From Candidatus Onthomonas avicola (GTDB taxonomy: Bacteria; Bacillota; Clostridia; Oscillospirales; Oscillospiraceae): 64,000 nucleotides of DNA. The stretch covers positions 62,001-126,000 of the forward strand of contig DVJB01000028.1 in NCBI GenBank assembly GCA_018710845.1, written 5' to 3'. Shown in pieces: positions 50,901 to 60,125 of this stretch (positions are counted from its first letter, which is position 1; each line of letters opens with the position of its first letter). Both the position numbers and the translations under genes were made by a program. The notes under the pieces were generated by a model. That model did not search any database. It saw only the letters and a program-made list of their open reading frames with translations, and was not told where the DNA came from.

Positions 50901-51877
50901 TCACGCTCTATTCCGCCATCGTCTACACCGACAGCGGCTGCTCGGAGGACGAGCGTGCCGCGCTGGAGACGGAGCTGGCGGGGGAGAGTGCGTTGGACGG
51001 CTATACCTCCGTCTATCTCACCACCGTCACGTTGGAGAGCCCGTCCTACTCCCTCGACAGCAACCTGATGTCGGTGGAGCAGCCGGATGATTTGGATGGT
51101 TTCCTTGACTTCCACGACCGGCTCACGCTGGAGCCGGTGGAGATGCAGACAGACGGCGCGCTGATCTCGGAGAAGACTGCCGAGCTGCTGGAGCTCGGCG
51201 TCGGGGACACGGTGACCGTCGTCTCGGGAGACGAGCGCGCAGAGATTGAGATCACCGGCATTGTGGAAAACTACATCCAGCACTACCTGTACATGACCGA
51301 TCAGTGCTATGAGGCCGCCTTCGGTCACGCGCCCGAGGAGGAGCAGATTCTCCTGTCCTACCAGCCGGACGCCGACTGGGAGGGCATCGGCAGCCGTCTG
51401 CTCCAGCTCGATGCCGTCAGCGGCGTGTACTACATGGAGGAGACGGAGGAGATGGTCCGCAGCCAGCTCAACGGCGTCTATCCGGCGGTGGTCATCATCA
51501 TCAGCGCCGCCGGCGCGCTCGCCTTTGTGGTGCTGCTCAACCTCTCGAGCATCAATATCACCGAGCGCTTGCGCGAGCTGGCCACCCTCAAGGTGCTCGG
51601 CTTCCGGGAGAAGGAGCTGCGCGACTACGTGTTCCGGGAGAATCTGGTGCTCACCTTTATCGGTATGGCCCTTGGCGTGCTGGTGGGCAAGTGGTTCCAC
51701 AGCTATCTCATCACCACTGTGGAGGTGGACCTGGTCATGTTCGGCCGCTCGGCCCATCTGTCCAGCTATCTCATCTCGGTGGCCATGACGCTCGCATTTG
51801 CCTTCATCGTCAACCTGGTCGGCGGCCGCCGGCTCCGGAAGATTGACATGGTGGAATCACTCAAGACGGTGGAGTAA
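47987..51877 (+). CDS. FtsX-type ABC transporter permease with very long repeat/coiled-coil extracellular insert
   Basis: 1296 aa; N-terminal TM, about 480-aa Asp/Glu/Ala/Tyr-rich repeat region, then FtsX-like TM blocks (RVQIGGLKALGYSRMDIARKYVGYG; LATLKVLGFREKELRDYVFREN). Confidence 0.93.
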   Translation: MSKRALNQDALREISKTRGRFLSILTLVVIAVSFLFGLRMAAPDMMASMDAYLDEQNLMDAHIMATLGLTEEDVDALQAADGTRQSEGAYSVDAIAYSADGADSLVVKAISLSESGLNAPSLTEGRLPETAEECLVEPSMMETLGLSLGDTITLDTGSGAYEDSLAVDTFTIVGVGESPLYISMTRGTSTLGNGSVSAIVTLHPDAYALDYYTDIYLTVEGAAAVNAYDDAYTDLIDGYTDSLVALRQEREQARTDEVVGEAQAEIDDAWVEYYDGEAEAQQELDDAWQELQDAEQELTDGWADYYDGAADLDEARAQLIDGEAELADGRETLEESERDYQDGLAQYEDGYAQYEDGLAKYEEGAAALREQWDTFQQGQDAYDAGYAQYEAGESTYAERYAQYEAGESAYDEGLAQYEAGESAYAAGYAQYEAGEADYQENLAAFQPVWEAYQSDLAACQEKESALQSDQNDWEAAQDGYERDLQALNDRRAALEAEGWTEEEIAAELGEEERRLDALRTELEDQRTELETRASELAEEQAALSAREEALSPQKAALEEARATLDTTQAMLAATREQLDESAATLAATREQLDAAQTELAAGRAELDATRDLLEANEAELASGRSQLEAAQAELDGSKELLDATESQLADAKAELEAGRTELDDGWAEYYDGLDALEEARDELADGERELDDAFTELTDGQAEYEDGLAEYYDGEAEAQQELADARAEIEDAQREVDEIEPDEWYVLDRTSNTGFASYQQDAERMDRLATVFPTVFFLVAALVCLTTMTRMVEEQRVQIGGLKALGYSRMDIARKYVGYGLIASLTGSVIGLVLGGTFLPWVIVTCWKVMYDYPGVVLTVDWGMAAICVIAAVGCCTIAVLAAALAALRATPASLMRPKAPDPGKRVWLEHLPFLWKRMSFSHKVTARNLFRYQKRFWMTVIGIAGCTGLIITGFGLHDSIMDVLDLQFDRITLYSAIVYTDSGCSEDERAALETELAGESALDGYTSVYLTTVTLESPSYSLDSNLMSVEQPDDLDGFLDFHDRLTLEPVEMQTDGALISEKTAELLELGVGDTVTVVSGDERAEIEITGIVENYIQHYLYMTDQCYEAAFGHAPEEEQILLSYQPDADWEGIGSRLLQLDAVSGVYYMEETEEMVRSQLNGVYPAVVIIISAAGALAFVVLLNLSSINITERLRELATLKVLGFREKELRDYVFRENLVLTFIGMALGVLVGKWFHSYLITTVEVDLVMFGRSAHLSSYLISVAMTLAFAFIVNLVGGRRLRKIDMVESLKTVE
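49136..49303 (+). repeat. Four tandem 42-bp units inside the permease gene
   Basis: Unit consensus gcgggctatgcgcagtatgaggcgggagagagcgcctacgcc, encoding AGYAQYEAGESAYA-type 14-mers. Confidence 0.9.
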
Positions 51878-51940
51878 GTGTTTCCGGAAAGCCAGATCGA
51901 AGCGGCAGCGAGATATAACGTGGAGAGAGGAGAAGAGAAA

Positions 51941-52540
51941 ATGCTGGACAGGAGTATTCCGTTTTACAATGTGATTATGAAGTGTGAGCGCTATGTCCCG
52001 TCTGAGATTGTCCTGCCGCCCGGCTTTCATTGGAAGGCCTATGAGCCGGGGGCGGAGAAGGCGTGGGCGGCCATGGAGTATGAGATCGGAGATTTTGACA
52101 CGCCGCAGGAGGCGGAGGACTATTTCCTTGCCACCTATTGCGCAGACGTGGAAGAGCTTCGAAAACGGTGCGTCTTCGTGGCCGATGCGCGGGGACAGAT
52201 CGTCGGTGCCTGCATCGCGTGGCGTGACAGACGGGGAGAGGGGACGGTGGCGTCGTTGCACTGGCTGGTGGTCGCCCCTGCCTTTCAGGGCAGAGGGCTC
52301 GGAAAAGCCCTGTGCCAGAGGACGATGGAGCTGTTCCAGTCTCTGGGAGAGCTGCCGGTCTATGTCCATACCCAGCCGTGGAGCCATAAGGCGATTGTGC
52401 TGTATATCCGCCAGGGATTCCGGCTGCAGACCAGAGACACCTTTTCCCATTATGAAAATCAGTACCCGCTGGCGATGCAGACGCTGAAGGGTGTCCTGCC
52501 GCCGGAGCGGTACCGGCTGCTGGAGGAGCATTCCGTCTGA
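51941..52540 (+). CDS. GNAT N-acetyltransferase
   Basis: MLDRSIPFYNVIMKCERY...VFVADARGQIVGACIAWRDRRGEGTVASLHWLVVAPAFQGRGLGKALCQRTMELFQSLG. Confidence 0.9.
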   Translation: MLDRSIPFYNVIMKCERYVPSEIVLPPGFHWKAYEPGAEKAWAAMEYEIGDFDTPQEAEDYFLATYCADVEELRKRCVFVADARGQIVGACIAWRDRRGEGTVASLHWLVVAPAFQGRGLGKALCQRTMELFQSLGELPVYVHTQPWSHKAIVLYIRQGFRLQTRDTFSHYENQYPLAMQTLKGVLPPERYRLLEEHSV

Positions 52541-52634
52541 CCCCGTACTGTGGGGCAGATTCTTGCATAAAAGGAAAGAATGTGCTATACTCCCCCTATT
52601 CCAAGACAGCGCATCGGAGAAAGGGGCGGCGAAT

Positions 52635-53066
52635 ATGACCTATCACACCCAATCCCCCGCCGGGACGGAGGCGTTGGGCGAGCGGCTGGGCCGCCTGGTG
52701 GCTCCGGGCGCGGTGATCGCCTACACCGGTGATCTGGGGGCGGGGAAGACCGCTTTCACGCGCGGCCTGGCGCGGGGACTGGACATTCCCGGGCGGGTGA
52801 CCTCGCCCACCTTCACGATCGTGGATGAACACACCGGCGGCCGCCTGCCGCTGTTTCACTTTGACCTCTACCGGCTCTCCGGCGCCGACGAGCTCTATGA
52901 TATCGGCTGGGAGGATTACCTGGCCCGCGGCGGCGTGTGCGCCGTCGAGTGGAGCGAGGTGGCGGAGGAGCTCTTTCGGGGGCAGGACACCATCCGCGTC
53001 GACCTGCGCCGCGGCGCGGGGGAAGAGGAGCGGGAGATCACCATTTCGGGGGTGGAAGGGCTGTGA
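52635..53066 (+). CDS. tsaE: tRNA t6A biosynthesis ATPase TsaE
   Basis: VIAYTGDLGAGKTAFTRGLARGLDIPGRVTSPTFTIVDEHTGGRLPLFHFDLYRL. Confidence 0.96.
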   Translation: MTYHTQSPAGTEALGERLGRLVAPGAVIAYTGDLGAGKTAFTRGLARGLDIPGRVTSPTFTIVDEHTGGRLPLFHFDLYRLSGADELYDIGWEDYLARGGVCAVEWSEVAEELFRGQDTIRVDLRRGAGEEEREITISGVEGL

Positions 53067-53767
53067 ATATTCTGGCGCTGGAGACGAGCGCGAAGTCGGT
53101 CTCCGTCTGTCTCTGCCGCGACGAGTTCCTGGTGGCGCAGAGCTATCAGAATAGCGGCCTGACCCACAGCCAGACGCTGATGCCGCTGTGCCGCGACCTG
53201 CTCGCGCACTGCGGCATGGAGGCCTCCGAGGTGGACCTGATCGCCTGTGCGGCCGGGCCGGGCTCGTTCACCGGACTGCGCATCGGCCTGGCGACCGCAA
53301 AGGGCCTGGCCTGGGCGCTGGAGAAGCCGTGCTGCGGGGTCTCCACCCTCGAGGCGATGGCCTGGCAGGTGGCGCACCGGCGGGGGGAGATCCTCTGCGC
53401 GATGGATGCGCGGCGGGGACAGGTCTACAACGCCCGCTTTTCCTCCGACGGGGCGCGGCTCACACGCCTGTGCCCGGACCGGGCGATCTCGTTGGAGGAG
53501 CTGTTTTTCGAGTTGGGCGAAAAAACGGATCAAATAGTAGTTGGAGACGGGGCGGAGCTGTGCTATAATGACGGCATAGGACGCGGGGCGCGCCTGGAGC
53601 TGGCGCCGCCGCATTTGCGTTTCCAAACCGCCTGGGGCGTGGCCCGCGCCGCGCTGGAGACGGCCCGCGCCGGCCGGTGCACCGACGCGGCTGGACTGCG
53701 CGCGCAGTATATCCGTCTCTCGCAGGCCGAGCGGGAGCGCCTGGCCCGGCAGGGCCGCCCAGTCTGA
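53063..53767 (+). CDS. tsaB: tRNA t6A biosynthesis protein TsaB
   Basis: VNILALETSAKSVSVCLCRDEFLVAQSYQNSGLTHSQTLMPL...AAGPGSFTGLRIGLATAKGLAWAL; GTG start in a GTGA overlap with tsaE. Confidence 0.95.
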   Translation: MNILALETSAKSVSVCLCRDEFLVAQSYQNSGLTHSQTLMPLCRDLLAHCGMEASEVDLIACAAGPGSFTGLRIGLATAKGLAWALEKPCCGVSTLEAMAWQVAHRRGEILCAMDARRGQVYNARFSSDGARLTRLCPDRAISLEELFFELGEKTDQIVVGDGAELCYNDGIGRGARLELAPPHLRFQTAWGVARAALETARAGRCTDAAGLRAQYIRLSQAERERLARQGRPV

Positions 53768-53782
53768 AAGGGGAGTTCAAAC

Positions 53783-54415
53783 ATGAGCAACACGGTCCAT
53801 ATTTTAGACCATCCGCTGATTCACCATAAGCTGGCCATCCTGCGCGATGAGCGGACGGGTACGCGCGAGTTTCGCGCCGTCACCAGCGAGATCGCCGCGC
53901 TGATGTGCTATGAGGCCACGCGCGACATGCCCACCCGCGAGGTGGAGGTCAAGACCCCGCTGGGCATTGCGCACTGTAAGACGCTGGCGGGCAAAAAGGT
54001 GGCCATCGTCCCCATCCTGCGCGCCGGACTCGGCATGGTGGACGGGATGCTGTCCATGCTGCCGTCGGCCAAGGTGGGCCACATCGGCCTCTACCGCGAC
54101 CCGGACACCTTTGCCCCTGTAGAGTACTACTGCAAGATGCCGCCTGATATCTCTGAGCGCGAGGCGATTATCATCGATCCCATGCTCGCCACCGGCGGCT
54201 CTGCCAGCGCGGCGGCCCAGTTCCTCAAGGGCTACGGCTGCCGGCATATCAGGATGATGAATATCCTGGCCGCGCCGGAGGGAATTGAGCGGATGCAGCG
54301 CGAGCACCCGGACGTGGATATCTATGTCGCCGCGGTGGATGAGCGGCTCAACGAGCACGGCTATATCGTCCCCGGACTGGGGGACGCCGGAGACCGCATC
54401 TTCGGCACCAAGTAA
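53783..54415 (+). CDS. upp: Uracil phosphoribosyltransferase
   Basis: 210 aa; [27 protein letters not shown]...[15 protein letters not shown]...[13 protein letters not shown]. Confidence 0.98.
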   Translation: MSNTVHILDHPLIHHKLAILRDERTGTREFRAVTSEIAALMCYEATRDMPTREVEVKTPLGIAHCKTLAGKKVAIVPILRAGLGMVDGMLSMLPSAKVGHIGLYRDPDTFAPVEYYCKMPPDISEREAIIIDPMLATGGSASAAAQFLKGYGCRHIRMMNILAAPEGIERMQREHPDVDIYVAAVDERLNEHGYIVPGLGDAGDRIFGTK

Positions 54416-54514
54416 ACCACCACCTGACCCGTTCAAAGGTGAAGAGCAGGGGGGCAGCGGGAGGCTGTTTCCCTGCTCTTTCTCGGTCAAGGCTTAAATT
54501 TGGAGGAATCTTCT

Positions 54515-56347
54515 ATGTGCGGAATTGTCGGTTTTATCGGCGCACAGCAGGCGGCGCCTATCCTGCTTGACGGCCTGCAGCGGCTGGAATACCGCGGGTA
54601 TGACTCGGCGGGCCTCGCGGTCTATGACAGCGCGCGCGGCCTGCAGCTGGCCAAGGCAAAGGGCCGCCTGCATGTGCTCTCTGAGCTGGTGGACGGCGGG
54701 GCGAAGCTCGCCGGTACGGCCGGGGTGGGGCACACCCGCTGGGCCACCCACGGCGAGCCGTCGGATACCAACTCCCACCCCCACCTGAGCGACTCCGGCC
54801 GCATCGCGGTGGTGCACAACGGCATCATCGAAAATTACATGGAGATCAAGGAGTATCTGCAGGGCAAGGGCATGGTCTTCCACTCGGACACGGACACAGA
54901 GGTGGTGGCCCAGCTGCTGGAGTACTACTACGAGGACGACCTGGTGGAGGCGACCTTTAAGGTGCTGCACCGGATCGAGGGCTCTTATGCCCTCGGTATC
55001 CTCTGCGCCGACCACCCGGACCAGCTCATCGCCGTCCGGAAGGACAGCCCGCTCGTGCTCGGCTACGGCGAGGGGTGCAGCTTTCTCGCCAGCGATGTGA
55101 CCGCGCTGATCAAATACACCAAGACGGTGAGCTATATGGAGGACGGCGAGCTCGCCATCCTCACGCGCGACGGCATCCAGGTCTACGACTCCCTCCTGCA
55201 GCCGGTGGAGAAGGAGCGCACCACGGTGGACTGGGACATCTCGGACGCGGAGAAGGGCGGCTACGAGCACTTTATGTTCAAGGAGATCATGGAGCAGCCG
55301 GAGGCGCTGCGCAAGGCGGTCTCCCCGCGGATCCAGAACGGCAGGGTGGTGCTGGAGAACCTGACGCTGGAGCCCGACTTCCTGCGCCGGCTCTCGCGGC
55401 TGTATATCGTGGCCTGCGGCTCCTCCTATCACGTCGGCGTAGTCGGAAAATATCTGCTCGAGCGGCTGCTGCGCAAGCCGGTGGAGGTGGCGCTCGCCTC
55501 GGAATTCCGCTATTCCGAGCCACTGGTGGACGAGAACTCCCTGGTCATCGTCATCAGCCAGTCGGGCGAGACGCTGGACACCATGGCCGCCCTGCGGGAG
55601 GCCAAGCGCCTGGGCGGGCGGATCCTCTCCATCGTCAATGTGGTGGGCAGCTCCATCGCCCGGGAGTCCGACCAGGTGCTCTACACCTGGGCCGGTCCGG
55701 AGATCGCCGTGGCCACCACCAAGGCCTACTCCACCCAGATGGCGGTGGTGGACCTGCTGGCGCTGTACTTCGGTAAGATCCTGGGCACGGTGGAGGAGAG
55801 CGAGTACCACGCGGTGCTGGATGAGATGCTCCTGCTGCCGGGGAAGATGGAGGCCATCCTCTCCAACAAGGACGATATCCAGTATTTCGCCTCTCAGTAT
55901 TTCAACCACGACAGCGTGTTCTTTATCGGCCGCAACGTGGACTACGCCCTGGGCCTGGAGGGCTCCCTGACGCTCAAGGAGATCTCCTACATCCACTCCG
56001 AGGCCTACGCCTCCGGGGAGCTGAAGCACGGCACCATCAGCCTCATCGAGGACGGCACGCTGGTGGTGGCCCTGGGGACCTATGGGAAGCTGTTTGACAA
56101 GGCCATGGCCAACGTGCTGGAGGTGCGCTCCCGGGGGGCCGACGTGCTGGCGCTTACCACGGAGAACCGCCGGGCGGATATGGAGAAGAACGCCAATGCG
56201 GTCATCACCATCCCGGAGACCCACGATATGCTGCTGCCCAGCCTGGGCGTGGTGCCGCTGCAGCTGTTTGCCTACTATGTGGCCCTCATGCGCGGCTGCG
56301 ACATTGACAAGCCCCGGAACCTGGCCAAGAGCGTGACGGTGGAGTAA
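54515..56347 (+). CDS. glmS: Glutamine-fructose-6-phosphate aminotransferase (isomerizing)
   Basis: MCGIVGFIGAQQAAPILLDGLQRLEYRGYDSAGLAV; C-terminal CDIDKPRNLAKSVTVE. Confidence 0.98.
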   Translation: MCGIVGFIGAQQAAPILLDGLQRLEYRGYDSAGLAVYDSARGLQLAKAKGRLHVLSELVDGGAKLAGTAGVGHTRWATHGEPSDTNSHPHLSDSGRIAVVHNGIIENYMEIKEYLQGKGMVFHSDTDTEVVAQLLEYYYEDDLVEATFKVLHRIEGSYALGILCADHPDQLIAVRKDSPLVLGYGEGCSFLASDVTALIKYTKTVSYMEDGELAILTRDGIQVYDSLLQPVEKERTTVDWDISDAEKGGYEHFMFKEIMEQPEALRKAVSPRIQNGRVVLENLTLEPDFLRRLSRLYIVACGSSYHVGVVGKYLLERLLRKPVEVALASEFRYSEPLVDENSLVIVISQSGETLDTMAALREAKRLGGRILSIVNVVGSSIARESDQVLYTWAGPEIAVATTKAYSTQMAVVDLLALYFGKILGTVEESEYHAVLDEMLLLPGKMEAILSNKDDIQYFASQYFNHDSVFFIGRNVDYALGLEGSLTLKEISYIHSEAYASGELKHGTISLIEDGTLVVALGTYGKLFDKAMANVLEVRSRGADVLALTTENRRADMEKNANAVITIPETHDMLLPSLGVVPLQLFAYYVALMRGCDIDKPRNLAKSVTVE

Positions 56348-56570
56348 ACGAAGGGGGCCGCAGGAGCGGGCAGCCGCGTCCAAGCGTTTTCACCGGAGGT
56401 GAAAACCTTGCCGCAGGGCGGATTCATTCCGCCCGAGGAAGTACAATAAAAAGGGGCCCCCACGGGGTCTGCCCCGTGGGGCCATGGCTGCGACATTGAT
56501 AAGCCCCGGAACCTGGCTAAGAGCGTGACGGTGGAGTAAACGAAGGGGGCCGCAGGAGCGGGCAGCCGCG
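56294..56570 (+). repeat. 85-bp direct repeat of the glmS 3' end (56294-56378 and 56486-56570)
   Basis: ggctgcgacattga[c/t]aagccccggaacctggc[c/t]aagagcgtgacggtggagtaaacgaagggggccgcaggagcgggcagccgcg occurs twice, two mismatches, both synonymous. Confidence 0.95.
56450..56486 (+). terminator. Terminator-like hairpin between the two glmS-end copies
   Basis: ggcccccacggggtctgccccgtggggcc. Confidence 0.6.
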
Positions 56571-56656
56571 CGCCGCGCCAGAAGGAGAAAAACCATATAC
56601 GGAAAAAGACAGCTCCGGAATCGTTTCGGAGCTGTCTTTTCGTGTTGAAACGGAGA

Positions 56657-57340
56657 TCAATAGGACAGGAACATGGAAAACAGCACGGTAATCAGACCGC
56701 AGACGCCAATAGCCAGTCCGCTCATGGCGCCCTCAGTCTCTCCAATTTCCAAAGCTTTGGAGGTCCCAACGGCGTGGGAACTGGCCCCGATGGCAAGCCC
56801 TGCGTCCACCGGGTTCTTGACCCGCAGCAAACGGATCAGGAAAGGGGAGATTATGCTGCCCAGAATGCCGGTGATACAGACCGCTACCACTGTGAAGGAG
56901 GGGATCCCCCCGTGGGCTTCGGCTACACTGACAGCGATGGAGGTAGTCACGGATTTGGGGAGCAGAGAGGCTGTGGCAGCTTCGTCCAATCCAAATATCC
57001 GGCACATCAGCAGGACGCTGCCCATAGAGACCAGGGAACCAATGGTGCATCCCACTAAGACGGGGAGCCAGTTTTTCCGCAGCAGCTGGATCTTGTTGTA
57101 GATGCTGACGGCCAAGGCAGCGGTAGCAGGGGAGAGGAACAGGGTAATGAGTTCACCGCCTCGGTTGTAGTCGGCATAAGGGATTCGGAAGACCAATAAG
57201 ATGCAGATGACCAGTATGGAGGCAATCAGCAGAGGGTTGCAGACAGCAAGGCGGGTCTTTTTCTGGATCTTGACGCCAATCCAGAAAGCCAGAATGCTCA
57301 GCGCCACGCCAAAAAAGGGAGAGGCAAACAGATCAGCCAT
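56657..57340 (-). CDS. lrgB: LrgB/CidB-family membrane protein
   Basis: SPATAALAVSIYNKIQLLRKNWLPVLVGCTIGSLVSMGSVLLMCRIFGLDEAATASLLPKSVTTSIAVSVAEAHGGIPS...GASSHAVGTSKALEIGE. Confidence 0.93.
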   Translation of the reverse strand: MADLFASPFFGVALSILAFWIGVKIQKKTRLAVCNPLLIASILVICILLVFRIPYADYNRGGELITLFLSPATAALAVSIYNKIQLLRKNWLPVLVGCTIGSLVSMGSVLLMCRIFGLDEAATASLLPKSVTTSIAVSVAEAHGGIPSFTVVAVCITGILGSIISPFLIRLLRVKNPVDAGLAIGASSHAVGTSKALEIGETEGAMSGLAIGVCGLITVLFSMFLSY

Positions 57341-57698
57341 GGTGTTTCCTCCTCTCCAACAGGTGCAGAGTTGCACGGACACTCAGTGCCGTAGCCGCAA
57401 AAGTCAGCACTGTGCTGACTGCACAGATCAGCAGAAGGGGGAGCAGGTATTGCTGCAGTATGTCGGTATATTCCATAATACCAACCAGAGACGGCAGAAA
57501 AAAGATCGCCATATTGGCCAGCAGGAAATCCGCTTTTTCCCGGATATGCTCCAATTTGAGAAGGCCGGTCAATAGCAGCAATAGCAGCAGGAGCATGGCG
57601 ATGACGCTGGCAGGGAAGGAGAAGGGTAATAGAGACGCAACAACTTCGCTGACCCAGCAAAGGCCGAAAATAATGCCGATTTGATAGAAAATTTTCAT
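57333..57698 (-). CDS. lrgA: LrgA/CidA-family holin-like protein
   Basis: SEVVASLLPFSFPASVIAMLLLLLLLLTGLLKLEHIREKADFLLANMAIFFLPSLVGIMEY. Confidence 0.92.
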   Translation of the reverse strand: MKIFYQIGIIFGLCWVSEVVASLLPFSFPASVIAMLLLLLLLLTGLLKLEHIREKADFLLANMAIFFLPSLVGIMEYTDILQQYLLPLLLICAVSTVLTFAATALSVRATLHLLERRKHHG

Positions 57699-57799
57699 AG
57701 GGAAGTGCTCTCCTTGTGGGGGTTCTGAATGGTCAGGGAAATTTTAGCGCTTGGCCCGGGTTTTGTCAATAAAATTTGCTCGGCTGGAGGCAGGGCGCA

Positions 57800-57860
57800 A
57801 AAAATCCCCCCTGGCCCTGCCCAGGGGGGATCATCGCGTCCCAAAAGTACGCGATGATGG
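57800..57860. terminator. Two adjacent hairpins
   Basis: tcccccctggccctgcccagggggga followed by atcatcgcgtcccaaaagtacgcgatgat. Confidence 0.6.
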
Positions 57861-57873
57861 GGATTTGTCCCAT

Positions 57874-57901
57874 TTGACAAACCAACCCGTTTCGGTATAA
57901 T
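57874..57901 (+). promoter_or_regulatory. Sigma-A promoter for the serine hydrolase gene
   Basis: TTGACA 57874-57879, 16-nt spacer, TATAAT 57896-57901. Confidence 0.8.
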
Positions 57902-57960
57902 AGGGGACGGCGGCCTGACCGCCGCCGATGCAGTTGTGTTATCAGAAAGGATTCAAAGCC

Positions 57961-60012
57961 ATGAAACAGTTGAAAACGCGCCTGTCCGCTTTGGTGATGG
58001 CCCTGGTGCTGCTGGTCTCTCTGGCGCCGGCGGCCGCGGCAGACGACACTTCCGATGGTTTAGAACAGACGGCGCAGATACAGGCGCAGACCGCTATGGA
58101 GTACGGCGGCGCTACCAGCGTACAGTATGCCCTGTGGAAAGATGGGGAGATCGTCCTCACGGGCAGCGCTGGTGTCTACTCCCTGACGGAGAACCGCTTG
58201 CTTACCGATGATATCCTCTATGGGGCGGGCTCCATCAGCAAGGTCTACACCGCTGCGGCCATGATGCTCCTGGTGGAGGATGGCAAGGTGGACCTGGACG
58301 AGCCGGTCACCACCTACCTCCCGGACTTCACTATGGCTGACGAGCGGTATCAGAATATCACCGTGCGGATGCTCCTGAACCACTCCTCTGGCCTTATGGG
58401 CAGTGCTGGCCCCGGCTCTTTCCTCTTTGCCGACGGGGAGTATGACGCCACCGATGACCTGCTGGAGCGGCTCTCCACCCAGACCCTCCAGGCGGATCCG
58501 GGGGCCTACAGCGTCTACTCCAACGACAGCTTCTCCTTGGCCCAGCTGGTGATTGAGGCGGCCAGCGGCATGGACTTCGGTGATTTCCTGGCACAGGAGA
58601 TCGCGGAGCCCCTGGGACTGGAGAGCACCTTTGTCCCCAGCGACGACTTTGATACCAGCCGTCTGGCGAAGGCCTACCTCACCACCGGCGAGACCCGGGC
58701 CCTGCCGCCGGAGACCCTGGCCGTCTATGGGTGCGGCGGTATCTACGCCACCGCCTCCGATCTGGCGGCCTTCGGCGGGGCCCTCACCGGCGAGGCGCTC
58801 CTCAGTGAGGAGTCCCTGACCGCCATGGCCACCAACGAGGCGGTGAAGGGCATGTGGCCCGAGGACAGTGAGGACGACGCCCTGGCCTATGGCCTGGGCT
58901 GGGACAATGTCCACATGTTCCCCTTCAACCAGAACGGCATCCAGGCCCTGGTGAAGGGCGGGGATACCCTGGCCTACCACGCGGGGCTGGTGGTGCTGCC
59001 GGAGTACGATATGGCCTGCGCCGTCATGTCCTCCGGCGGCGTCAGCACCTATAACCAGGCCTCGGCCGCCAACATCCTCATCGCCGCACTGGCGGAGGAG
59101 GGCGTGACGGTGGAGACCACGGCTGCCCTGGACGAGGCGGCGCCGGCTGCCATGCCTGCGGAGCTGATGGACTACAGCGGGGCCTACGGCACCTCCACCA
59201 CCGTGGGCCGGGTGGACGTGTCCGCCGACGGGGTGCTGACCCTGGATCTGGCCGGCACACAGCAGCAGCTGACCTACCGGGAGGACGCAACCTTCCGGGA
59301 TGCAGACAACTTCGCCTTGCTGAAATTCGTGGAGGAGGAGAACGGGCAGGTCTACCTCTTCCAGAAGTCCTACGGCTATGTACCCGGCTGGGCGGTGTTC
59401 CCCACCGCCAGCTACGTGCTGGAGCGCCTGCCGGACTATGAGGCGGATCCCGAGGCTCTGGCAGCCTGGCAGGCCCGGGACGGGAAGTTCTACCTCCAGG
59501 TCAATGAGCGGTATTCCTCTGCCCTGTACCCCTTCAGCAGTGTCTTTGCGGGCCTCTCCTTCCAGGGACTCCCGGAGGGTGCGGAGGGCTATCTGCTGAA
59601 CAACCAGATCGTGGACGCCAACACCGCGGTGCCGGCGCTGCAGATCCCCGGCACCGGAAGCCGGGACAGCGGCACCGTGGAGTTTACGACGATAGACGGC
59701 GTGGAGTATATCCTCCTCAACGGCGCGATCTACATGGACAGCGCCGCGGTACCTGCCATCTCCGCTGCGGAGAGCTCCGTCTGCACGGTTCAGGGCCAGG
59801 AGAGCGCCCGGTGGTACCAGGTGGGCTCCGCCGCCGGCAAGACCATGACTGTGGAGGTCCCGGAGGACGCCATGTTTACGGTCTACGACGCAAACCTCCA
59901 GATGGTGGCCTCCTCCTGGATCTACGGCGATACTGCCGTAACGCTGCCGGAGGGCGGTTGGATCGTCTTTGCGGCAGAAGATACCGCCCAGTTTACGATC
60001 ACCATGGCATAA
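57961..60012 (+). CDS. Secreted serine hydrolase (class C beta-lactamase/penicillin-binding-protein family)
   Basis: Signal peptide MKQLKTRLSALVMALVLLVSLAPAAAADD; YGAGSISKVYTAAAMMLLVEDGKVDLDEPVTTYLPDF (SxxK), YSNDSFSLAQLVIEAASG (YxN). Confidence 0.93.
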   Translation: MKQLKTRLSALVMALVLLVSLAPAAAADDTSDGLEQTAQIQAQTAMEYGGATSVQYALWKDGEIVLTGSAGVYSLTENRLLTDDILYGAGSISKVYTAAAMMLLVEDGKVDLDEPVTTYLPDFTMADERYQNITVRMLLNHSSGLMGSAGPGSFLFADGEYDATDDLLERLSTQTLQADPGAYSVYSNDSFSLAQLVIEAASGMDFGDFLAQEIAEPLGLESTFVPSDDFDTSRLAKAYLTTGETRALPPETLAVYGCGGIYATASDLAAFGGALTGEALLSEESLTAMATNEAVKGMWPEDSEDDALAYGLGWDNVHMFPFNQNGIQALVKGGDTLAYHAGLVVLPEYDMACAVMSSGGVSTYNQASAANILIAALAEEGVTVETTAALDEAAPAAMPAELMDYSGAYGTSTTVGRVDVSADGVLTLDLAGTQQQLTYREDATFRDADNFALLKFVEEENGQVYLFQKSYGYVPGWAVFPTASYVLERLPDYEADPEALAAWQARDGKFYLQVNERYSSALYPFSSVFAGLSFQGLPEGAEGYLLNNQIVDANTAVPALQIPGTGSRDSGTVEFTTIDGVEYILLNGAIYMDSAAVPAISAAESSVCTVQGQESARWYQVGSAAGKTMTVEVPEDAMFTVYDANLQMVASSWIYGDTAVTLPEGGWIVFAAEDTAQFTITMA

Positions 60013-60082
60013 CGACAGATCAAAACCTTGCGGAGGGAGTATGGCGCGCCATACCCCCTCCGCTGCTTTGGGATGGGAGAAA

Positions 60083-60124
60083 CAGCAGGGCGGCGGGAGA
60101 AATGCTTCTCCCGCCGCCCTGCTG
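60083..60124. terminator. Perfect 19-bp-stem bidirectional terminator
   Basis: cagcagggcggcgggagaa-atgc-ttctcccgccgccctgctg. Confidence 0.85.
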
Positions 60125-60125
60125 G

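Noticed and set aside
49508-51757. 749-aa minus-strand ORF opposite the ABC permease
   Set aside because: Antisense shadow created by the repetitive, high-GC permease gene.
56459-56570. Second glmS-end copy as a real small gene
   Set aside because: Only the last 17 codons are present, with no start; interpreted as a duplication scar.
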